Source: Methylobacterium sp. Leaf99
Lineage (GTDB): Bacteria > Pseudomonadota > Alphaproteobacteria > Rhizobiales > Beijerinckiaceae
Direction of reading: 5' to 3'
NCBI RefSeq assembly: GCF_001422375.1
Contig: NZ_LMMU01000001.1
Location: 889,235 to 953,234, forward strand
DNA: 64,000 bases
In this document: positions 27,464 to 34,326 of the stretch, one piece after another
Layout of the letters: every line of letters begins with the position of its first letter
How positions within the stretch are numbered: position 1 is the stretch's first letter
Position numbers and translations under genes: made by a program
The notes under the pieces: model-generated
Database searches by the model: none
What the model was told of the DNA's origin: nothing
Seen by the model: only the letters and a program-made list of their open reading frames with translations

Positions 27464-29571
27464 CAGAACCGGGCCGTCATGCTGACGGTGACGCGTCGCG
27501 GCTCGCCGACGCCGACCCAGAAGGTGTTGTAGGAGCGCTCGTAGTAGGTCTCGTCGAAAATGTTGTCGACGTTGAGTCCGAACCGAAGGTTCTCGTAGCG
27601 GTAGTAGGCCAGGGCGTCCGTCAGGATGTAGCCGGGCAGCCGGAAGCTCTCGACCCCGCTGTCGCCGAGGCGCGAACCGACGGCCCGGAACCCGCCGCCG
27701 ATCCCGAAACCCTTCCAGTCACCGGTCTGGACTTCGTAGATGCCGAGCAGTGAGCCGCTGTGGCGCGGGATGTTGAGGAGGGGCGACCCGGGACGCAGCA
27801 CCTCGTCGCGGGTGACCGCCGCGTCGATGAAGGCGTAGCCGCCGATGACCCGGAACTCCGGGGTGACCTGCCCGACGACGCTGAGGTCGAAGCCCTGGCT
27901 GCGCACGGCCCCGGCGGCGATCTGGAAGAAGAAGTCCGCCGGATCGGTGGTGAGCACGTTCTCCTTCTCGATGTGGAAGGCGGCGGCCGTCACGCTGAGG
28001 CCGTCGAACAGGTCGAGCTTGGCCCCGACCTCGTAGGCGAAGCCCGTCTCCGGAGCGAAGGGCCGCGTCGCGCTGTCGAAGCCGGTGTTGGGGCGGAACG
28101 AGGCGGCGACGTTGCCGTAGAGCGCCAGGAACGACAGCGGCTGGTAGACGAGCCCGGCCCGCGGCGAGAACCCGGTGCGGTCCTGCTCGGTCCGCTCGCC
28201 CGCGACCTTGTCCCGGAAGGTCTGGTTGTAGAAGTCCGTCCTGTTGCCGACGAGCAGCTTCCATTCCGGACTGAGGGCGATCTGGTCCTGAAGGTAGACG
28301 GCGGTGTTGCCGACGTTCTCGCTGGCGCCGTAGCGGCGCGTGAACGGGGGCTTGGCCTGTCCGTAGACCGGGTTGAACAGGTCGATGGCGAAGGGGTCGA
28401 GGCGCGGGGTCGAGCGCAGGAGGTTCTCGGTGCTGTTGTAGCGCTCGTGCTCGAGGCCGAGCAGCAGGGTATGGGCGATGGGCCCGGTCTCGAAGCGGCC
28501 GACGAGTTCTGCCTGCCCGATGGCGACGCCCCAGGTGAAGTCGTGCCGGCGGAACTCGCGCAAGAGCGTGCGGCCGTCGTCGAGGATGCCGGTCGCGCCG
28601 GTCTGCAGGCCGGTGAGGCTTCCGGTGTTGAGGTGCGTGGCGACCCGCAAATGCCAGTCGGTGTTGAAGGCGTGCTCCAACCGCACCTGCAGCAGCGCGC
28701 TCTCGGACACGGAATCGTCGCCCGGCTCGCCGAAGAAGCGCGAACGCGGAACGAGGCCGAGGCGGTTGTTCACCGCCACCGTGCCGCGGTCGAAGGTCTG
28801 ACGGTTGCGCAGGTACTGCGCCTCGAAGGTGATCTTGGTGTCGGGCGTCACCTGCCAGCTCACCACGGGCGCCAAGAGCACCCGGTCGCCGTCGACGAAA
28901 TCGCGAAAGCTGTCCTGGCGGGCGAGCGCGCCGTTGAAGCGGTAGAGCACGCGGCCGTCCTCGCTCAGCGCCCCGCCGGCATCGACCGTGGTGCGGGCGG
29001 TGCCGAAGCTGCCGAACAGCGTGCCCATCTCGACGAAGGGCTGGGCCACAGGCTGCTTGGTCAGGATGTTGACGGTGCCCCCCGGATCGCTGCGGCCGTA
29101 AAGGGCGCCGGCCGGCCCCTTCAGGACCTCGATGGACTGGACGTTCTGGGTGTCGGGGGCGCCGTTGTAGCCCCGGGCGATGTTGAAGCCGTTCTGGAAG
29201 ATGTCCTGGGTCGCGAAGCCCCGGACCGAGTAGAGGGCGAGGTTCTGGGCGCCGAAATCGTTCTGCTTGCCGACGCCGGGTACGTAGTCGAGGGCGCGCT
29301 CGACCCGGGTGGCGGCGGTGTCGACCAGGACCTCCCGGGGCACCACGTCGACCTGCTGCGGCAGGTCGCGGCGCGGCGTCACCGTCTTGGTGCCGCTGTA
29401 GAGCTCGGGCACCCGATAGGTCGGCGTGGCGGTGAGCGTCCCCTCGACCGACAGCGCATCGAGCACCACGGCGGTCTCCCTGGCGGGCGCCCCCTGGGCG
29501 GCCACGGCGGTGGGGATCGCGCAGGACAGGGCCAGCACGGGCAGCAGCGGGATGGACAGTGGACGGGACAC
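27463..29571 (-). CDS. TonB-dependent receptor, siderophore type
   Basis: A 702-residue outer-membrane receptor from GTG 29571. Signal peptide LSIPLLPVLALSCAIPTAVA, then a TonB-box-like stretch and the plug domain (DLPQQVDVVPREVLVDTAA, QSIEVLKGPAGALYGRSDPG, GGTVNILTKQP), and a 22-strand barrel ending in NTFWVGVGEPRRVTVSMTARF-type text (last residue Phe). The plug has the FhuA/FpvA siderophore pattern; no STN signalling domain. Longer frames to 29640 or 29724 are less likely because they run into the cobalamin riboswitch 29697-29895. The riboswitch suggests a corrinoid ligand rather than a ferric siderophore, or shared use. Confidence 0.87.
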   Translation of the reverse strand: MSRPLSIPLLPVLALSCAIPTAVAAQGAPARETAVVLDALSVEGTLTATPTYRVPELYSGTKTVTPRRDLPQQVDVVPREVLVDTAATRVERALDYVPGVGKQNDFGAQNLALYSVRGFATQDIFQNGFNIARGYNGAPDTQNVQSIEVLKGPAGALYGRSDPGGTVNILTKQPVAQPFVEMGTLFGSFGTARTTVDAGGALSEDGRVLYRFNGALARQDSFRDFVDGDRVLLAPVVSWQVTPDTKITFEAQYLRNRQTFDRGTVAVNNRLGLVPRSRFFGEPGDDSVSESALLQVRLEHAFNTDWHLRVATHLNTGSLTGLQTGATGILDDGRTLLREFRRHDFTWGVAIGQAELVGRFETGPIAHTLLLGLEHERYNSTENLLRSTPRLDPFAIDLFNPVYGQAKPPFTRRYGASENVGNTAVYLQDQIALSPEWKLLVGNRTDFYNQTFRDKVAGERTEQDRTGFSPRAGLVYQPLSFLALYGNVAASFRPNTGFDSATRPFAPETGFAYEVGAKLDLFDGLSVTAAAFHIEKENVLTTDPADFFFQIAAGAVRSQGFDLSVVGQVTPEFRVIGGYAFIDAAVTRDEVLRPGSPLLNIPRHSGSLLGIYEVQTGDWKGFGIGGGFRAVGSRLGDSGVESFRLPGYILTDALAYYRYENLRFGLNVDNIFDETYYERSYNTFWVGVGEPRRVTVSMTARF

Positions 29572-29696
29572 GTTGATGGGCCTCGGGCGACGGCAGTGGC
29601 ACGTCACCGCGAACGAGGCCGAACCACGCGCAACGCGCATGCTTCCGCACCCGCCGGGGCACCCCGCCCAGCGTGTCTCGCGTGTGACCACGACTG

Positions 29697-29895
29697 ACGG
29701 CAGGTCTCCTGGCTCGCGGGTCATCGCCCTTCACCGTCTTCCCGAGCGAGGCCGCTCAGTGACGTCGGTGGCGAAGGGCTCGCCGCTTACAGTTGCGGGG
29801 GCAGCCGCGGCTTCGGGCCAAAACCCTCACCGCGTTCCCTTTTGATCCTCCGGGGAGGAACCGTCGGGCACCAGGAGCCCGATCACACGGGCTGC
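29697..29895 (-). ncRNA. Cobalamin (AdoCbl) riboswitch
   Basis: On the minus strand the elements appear in the canonical order: GGTGCC (29872-29867), AAAAGGGAA, the B12 box core GCTGCCCCCGCAACTGTAA, a variable peripheral stem region, and the closing GCCAGGAGACCTGCC (to 29699). It lies about 125 bases upstream of the receptor start at 29571. Cobalamin binding should lower expression of the receptor and the coupled DUF1624 gene. Confidence 0.93.
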
Positions 29896-30108
29896 CGTCA
29901 ATGGCACCTTAAGGCTTTTCAACATCATGTGCTCGGAAGGTTACAAGCCCAAGGTCATGAAAGCCTGCCTCGCTCCCGCATAGGGTCCGCTCATCGACCG
30001 TAGGCCTGAAGCGGTCCGTAGGGAGCTACCCGTCGCAGAAGCTTGGAGCGTCTGTTCCGGGCGGTCGAACCTTTCACGCAGCTTCCGGTCCGAAATTCCT
30101 GAAGACGT

Positions 30109-30849
30109 TCACGCGTTCGCACCACCGTCGACCGTGATGGTGGTGCCAGTGATCTGACGTGCGGCCACGCTTGCCAGGAACACGACCGAGGCCGCGATAT
30201 CCTCAGGCCGCCCGTAATGGCCAAGGGCTGTCATCGACCGCTGCATGTCCGATTGCGCGCCATCCGCCGGGTTCATGTCGGTGTCCGTGGATCCGGGCTG
30301 CACCAGGTTCACGGTGATGCCTTGCGGACCAAGCTCGCGAGCCAGCCCCCGCGTGAACGAGAGCAAGGCCGATTTCGACATGGAGTAGACCGTCACCCCA
30401 GGGAACGGGACCCGCTCTCCCAGGCATGAGCCGATGGAGATGATCCGGCCGCCTTCCTTGAGGTGCGGGATGGCCGCCTGTGACGCGAGCACCACTGCGC
30501 GGACGTTGACATCAAGAATGGCGTCGATGTCGGCGAGGCTCATCTCCGCCACCGCGCCGCCGCGGGCGATACCAGCGTTGTTCACGAGGATGTCGAGCCC
30601 CCCGAGGCCTTCGGCCGCTTCGTCGACCGAGCGTTTCACAGCCGATGCGTCGGCGCTGTCGGCTTGGATAGCGATGGCGCGGCGGCCCTTCGCCTCGATG
30701 GCGCGGACGACTTCAGCCGCACGTTCGACGGACCGTTCGTAGGTGATGGCGACATCCGCGCCCCGGTCGGCGAGCGCCAAGGCGATGGCGGCGCCGATAC
30801 CGCGTGAGGCGCCGGTCACCAGGGCGCGTTTACCTGCCAGTTCGCTCAT
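30109..30849 (-). CDS. SDR family oxidoreductase (FabG-like)
   Basis: A 246-residue SDR. It has TGASRGIGAAIALALADRG near the start, DILVNNAGIARGG, catalytic YSMSKSAL (YxxxK), and an end GTTITVDGGANA typical of 3-oxoacyl reductase-like SDRs. It is divergent from a TetR regulator gene with an 82-base gap that holds a perfect inverted repeat, so it is almost certainly repressed by that regulator. Such SDR-TetR pairs are common and respond to quinones or other electrophiles; the real substrate is not known. Confidence 0.88.
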   Translation of the reverse strand: MSELAGKRALVTGASRGIGAAIALALADRGADVAITYERSVERAAEVVRAIEAKGRRAIAIQADSADASAVKRSVDEAAEGLGGLDILVNNAGIARGGAVAEMSLADIDAILDVNVRAVVLASQAAIPHLKEGGRIISIGSCLGERVPFPGVTVYSMSKSALLSFTRGLARELGPQGITVNLVQPGSTDTDMNPADGAQSDMQRSMTALGHYGRPEDIAASVVFLASVAARQITGTTITVDGGANA

Positions 30850-30858
30850 GGCTCACTC

Positions 30859-30884
30859 ATTTCTGTGTTGAATGACACAGAAAT
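30859..30884. promoter_or_regulatory. TetR operator in SDR/TetR divergon
   Basis: ATTTCTGTG-N8-CACAGAAAT is a perfect inverted repeat with 9-base arms. It lies 10 bases upstream of the SDR start and 48 bases upstream of the TetR start. Size and place fit a TetR-family dimer site that controls both genes. Confidence 0.65.
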
Positions 30885-30931
30885 TGGTAGAAGCGTTGTA
30901 TGTCTGGGTCAAGCAGTTTATGTAATGATCG

Positions 30932-31621
30932 ATGCAGAAATCGTTCCCGACATCGAACGAGGCCGAGACGGCGCCGGCCCGCGGACGCGGTCGGCCCAGG
31001 GCTTTCGACCGTGAAGCGGCCCTGGGGCAGGCGATGCAATTGTTCTGGCACAGGGGCTTCGCCGCGACATCCATCGCCGACCTGATCGCGGTCATGGGGA
31101 TCGGCTCGCCGAGCCTCTACGCAGCGTTCGGTTCGAAGGAGGGCCTCTATGCCGAGGCGCTGCGCCACTACGGCGAGCGCTACGATGCCAAGGCATGGGC
31201 TAACTTCATGGCTGCAACGACCGCCCGCGAGGCCGTTGCGGCGCTCCTGATGGACTCGGCCGCCGCGCTCACGGGCTCCTGCGGACGTGTGGAGCCGCTC
31301 GGCTGCATGGTGACGCTCTCGGCGGCCGGCAGCGAAGGACACGCGGAGCTTGGCGAATTGGTGCGGACGGCCCGCGCCCATGGCCTCAAGAGAGTCGAGG
31401 AGCGGCTTCGTCGCGCGGTCGCGGAGGGCGAGTTCGGCGCCGCGGTCGACGTTCAAGCGCTCGCCCGCTTCGTGCTCACGGTGCAGAATGGCATGTCACT
31501 CCAGGCCCGGGACGGTGCGAGCCGAGAGGAGCTTGAGGCTGTCGCCGAGCTCACGATGTCGGGGTGGGATGCGCAGGTCGGCCGCCGAACGGGGTCGGCC
31601 GTTTCGAAGAGGGAGCCGTAA
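30932..31621 (+). CDS. TetR/AcrR family regulator
   Basis: A 229-residue repressor. The N-terminal helix-turn-helix is GRPRAFDREAALGQAMQLF then GFAATSIADLIAVMGIGSPS and LYAAFGSKEGLYAEAL, the usual TetR signature. The C-terminal ligand domain (EPLGCMVTLSAAGSE) is of the TetR_C_16 / YcdC-like type with a conserved GCM. It is divergent from the SDR gene at 30109-30849 and likely binds the palindrome 30859-30884. Confidence 0.88.
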   Translation: MQKSFPTSNEAETAPARGRGRPRAFDREAALGQAMQLFWHRGFAATSIADLIAVMGIGSPSLYAAFGSKEGLYAEALRHYGERYDAKAWANFMAATTAREAVAALLMDSAAALTGSCGRVEPLGCMVTLSAAGSEGHAELGELVRTARAHGLKRVEERLRRAVAEGEFGAAVDVQALARFVLTVQNGMSLQARDGASREELEAVAELTMSGWDAQVGRRTGSAVSKREP

Positions 31622-31699
31622 GAGACCATAAGTCCGGGAGGTGCGAAGCTGTCACGCTCTGCGAATGCTGGTGAACCTAAACTTTTATGCTCCGCTAAA

Positions 31700-31790
31700 G
31701 CTAAGGCGGACTGGCATAGATCCATCCGACCCAGCCGTGGAGTGGTCCGGCAGATCCCGATCCAGTCAGGTCGAGGCCTCCCCGCCGGGA
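31700..31790 (+). repeat. Interspersed intergenic repeat, copy B
   Basis: GGCGGACTGGCATAGATCC, then ATCCGACCCAGCC, then a GGCAGATCCCGATCC block align with copies A, C and D but with more changes. It lies in the gap 31622-31912 between the TetR gene and the RND remnant; nothing else is seen in that gap. Confidence 0.4.
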
Positions 31791-31912
31791 CCTGCTGGTA
31801 GGCGACCGGCCCCTCCGCCGTGCTTGACCGTGCGGTATCGGTTCGCGTCGCCGGCTTGGAAGTCCAGGCTCGCCGGCTGCCACTGGCGGAACCCGTCTCG
31901 ATCAGCCAGCAC

Positions 31913-32745
31913 TTATCGAGCATTGCTCGTGACATCGCTCTGCCGCGGCAAGATCGCCGGTGCATCGACCGCATCCATCGCTCGGGCCCTGCCACGGAAG
32001 GCCGAGGCGATCAGGACGTAGAACAGCGGGGTGGCGAACACCGCCAGCACCGTCGCCGTGACCATGCCGCCGAGCACGCCGGTGCCGATGGCCCGCTGGC
32101 TGTTCATGCTCGCGCCCGTGGCGACGGCGAGCGGCACCACGCCGAGGATGAAGGCGAACGAGGTCATCACGATGGGCCGGAAGCGCAACTCGCACGCCTC
32201 CAGCGCCGCGTCGCGGACCGAGCGGCCCTGCGCCACGAGGTCCTTGGCCACCTCGATGATGAGGATGGCGTTCTTCGCCGTCAGCCCAATCACCGTGATG
32301 AGGCCGACCTTGAAGTAGACGTCGTTCGGCAGGTCCCGCAGCAGCATGGCGAAGACCGCACCGACCACGCCGGTCGGCACCAGAAGCAGCACGGCCAGGG
32401 GGATCGACCAGCTCTCGTAGAGCGCCGCGAGGCAGAGGAAGACGCAGAACAGCGACAGGGCGAGCAGGTAGACCGCCTGGCTCCCCGAAAGCTTCTCCTG
32501 CAGGGACTGCCCGGTCCAGGCGTAATCGAACCCGGACGGCAGCTTGGCCGCGAGCCGCTGCATCTCGGCCATGGCGTCGCCGCTGGCGTAGCCCGGTGCC
32601 GCGCTGCCGCCGAACTTGATGCTCGGGTACGAGCTGCCGTCAGCCCGGACCAGCCTCACCTCCGTTGCCTCCCTGCCGGCGGCGCGCTCGGTGAAGGTGG
32701 CCTCACTGATCCGCTGCGGGCGGTGATCGGACGAACCTCGACGCT
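31913..32745 (-). pseudogene. C-terminal remnant of RND efflux pump
   Basis: The longest open piece (248 residues from 32659) is the last quarter of an AcrB/MexB-like transporter: FDYAWTGQSLQEKLSGSQA, then membrane blocks VYLLALSLFCVFLCLAALYE, WSIPLAVLLLVPTGVVGAVF, YFKVGLITVIGLTAKNAILI (TM10-11) and the RPIVMTSFAFILGVVPL end. The in-frame sequence extends to about 32745 without a start. The first ~780 residues are missing, so no working pump can be made. Confidence 0.75.
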
Positions 32746-32820
32746 GATGGCGGACGCACAGTAGCGCGGGCGGGCGGAGGGTGGCCTAGGCCATAGCGCG
32801 GCTGTCTCACGCCGCCTCAG

Positions 32821-33927
32821 CTACAGGGCTAGGCCAAGCTGACGTGGCTCTTCGCCTGCGCCATGTTGGAGGCCGGACAGCGACACCCCGATCAGCCGCA
32901 CGCTGCGGCGTAGGGGAAACACATCGCGCAGCAGGCCAAGGCTGATGTGAGCGAGGGATTCGCGGCTCGCCACCGGGAGGCTGAGGGAGCGGGCCCGGGT
33001 GATCTGCTCGAAGTCCGAGAACTTCACCTTCAGGGTGACGGTGCGGCCGGTGACGCCCTTGCTCGCGCAGACCGTCCAGACCTTGTCGAGGATCGGCTGC
33101 AGCCGCTCGACGAGCACGGCGAACTCCGTCGTGTCCTCGGAGAAGGTGTTCTCCGCCCCCACCGACTTGCGGATGCGGTGCGCCCGGACGGCTCGGTGAT
33201 CGATACCGCGGGCAACGCCGTGGTAGTAGCCGCTCGAACTGCCGAAGATGGCCTGAAGCTCGGCAAGCGACCGCGCCCTGAGGTCGCCACCGGTGAGGAT
33301 GCCGAGGCGCTTCATCTTGGCCTCCGTCACGGGCCCGACACCGTGAAAGCGTCCGATGGGCAGGGCCTCGACGAAGCCAGGGCCCATGGCCGGGGTGATG
33401 ACGAACAAGGCATCGGGCTTCCTGTAGTCCGACGCGACCTTCGCCAGGAACTTGTTGTAGGAGACCCCCGCCGAGGCCACGAGGCCGGTGCGGGCCAGGA
33501 TCTCCGCCCGAATGGCCCGGGCGACCTCGGTGGCGGTCGCCAGCCTCTGTAAGTTCTCAGTGACGTCGAGGTAGGCCTCGTCGAGGGATACCGGCTCGAT
33601 GATCGGGGTGTGCTCGGCGAACACCGCCTGGATCTCGGCGGAGATCGCCTTGTAGACCTCGAAGCGCGGCTTGACGAAGACGAGGTCGGGGCAGAGCCGA
33701 CGGGCCGTGACCGAGGGCATCGCCGAGCGAACGCCGAACACCCGCGCCTCGTAGCTCGCCGCCGCGACGACGCCGCGCTCGCGCGATCCGCCGACCGCCA
33801 GGGGGCGCCCGCGCAGGGCCGGGTCATCGCGCTGCTCGACGGAGGCGTAGAACGCATCCATGTCGATGTGGATGATCTTCCGAGCGGGCGCGGCGGGTTC
33901 GGTCGTAGGTGCTGTATCGTCCGGCAT
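32821..33927 (-). CDS. dinB: DNA polymerase IV
   Basis: A 368-residue Y-family translesion polymerase from ATG 33927. Catalytic motifs: IIHIDMDAFYASVEQ (Asp22) and EPVSLDEAYLDVT (the SIDEAYLD motif with Leu for Ile). The thumb has FHGVGPVTEAKMKRLGI (helix-hairpin-helix) and the little-finger domain ends in VSLSGL. A short C-terminal QLGLAL tail resembles a beta-clamp-binding motif (QLxLxL). The upstream open frame to 34569 is a shadow. A GAAC-N7-GAAC SOS-box candidate lies about 80 bases upstream. Confidence 0.93.
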   Translation of the reverse strand: MPDDTAPTTEPAAPARKIIHIDMDAFYASVEQRDDPALRGRPLAVGGSRERGVVAAASYEARVFGVRSAMPSVTARRLCPDLVFVKPRFEVYKAISAEIQAVFAEHTPIIEPVSLDEAYLDVTENLQRLATATEVARAIRAEILARTGLVASAGVSYNKFLAKVASDYRKPDALFVITPAMGPGFVEALPIGRFHGVGPVTEAKMKRLGILTGGDLRARSLAELQAIFGSSSGYYHGVARGIDHRAVRAHRIRKSVGAENTFSEDTTEFAVLVERLQPILDKVWTVCASKGVTGRTVTLKVKFSDFEQITRARSLSLPVASRESLAHISLGLLRDVFPLRRSVRLIGVSLSGLQHGAGEEPRQLGLAL

Positions 33928-34005
33928 TCCCGTCCCTGAAACACCGTGCGGCGGGCTGCGTACCGATACACCGCCTTGCCCTTTTCCACCGGCTGCCTTC
34001 TTATA

Positions 34006-34020
34006 GAACATAACGCGAAC
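34006..34020. promoter_or_regulatory. LexA-type SOS box (GAAC-N7-GAAC)
   Basis: GAACATAACGCGAAC has exactly the direct-repeat form of the alphaproteobacterial LexA site (GTTC-N7-GTTC on the other strand). It lies between dinB (start 33927, minus) and the DUF6894-topB pair (start 34063, plus). A TATAAG -10 candidate for dinB (34000-34005, minus) is beside it. It could control one or both directions. Confidence 0.6.
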
Positions 34021-34062
34021 TGGGGCGTTTTCGAAAGCTGCGGCGAAGGGGATTTGCAGATC

Positions 34063-34308
34063 ATGGCTCGCTACCGCTTCCATGCAACCAACGGCTACGC
34101 CTTCGTCCTCGATGCCGTCGGCAGGGATGTCCGTCGCCCCGAACGCCTGACGCGTCGGGCTGTGGAGGTCGCCGAAAGTGTCATGGAGGAACTCGACGAT
34201 CAGGAGGACTGGTCGGAGTGGAGCGTCACCGTGCACGATCTGAGCGGTCGTCGTGTGTTGGTTCAGCCCTTCGTATCGCGGGCCGGTGGCGCCTCTCAGG
34301 CGGCTTGA
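34063..34308 (+). CDS. DUF6894 family protein
   Basis: An 81-residue cytosolic protein beginning MARYRFHATNGYAFVLDAVG. The pattern, a short beta-strand start, an acidic centre (ESVMEELDDQEDWSEWSVTV) and a final LSGRRVLVQPF, fits the DUF6894 family of small alphaproteobacterial proteins with no known function. It starts 43 bases after the SOS box and ends 18 bases before topB on the same strand, so it may be SOS-controlled. Confidence 0.7.
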   Translation: MARYRFHATNGYAFVLDAVGRDVRRPERLTRRAVEVAESVMEELDDQEDWSEWSVTVHDLSGRRVLVQPFVSRAGGASQAA

Positions 34309-34326
34309 GACCGGCGCGCGTTGGCC

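Noticed and set aside
27760..29697. 645-codon plus-strand frame over the TonB receptor
   Set aside because: Antisense shadow; it also runs across the receptor's conserved plug and lacks any motif.
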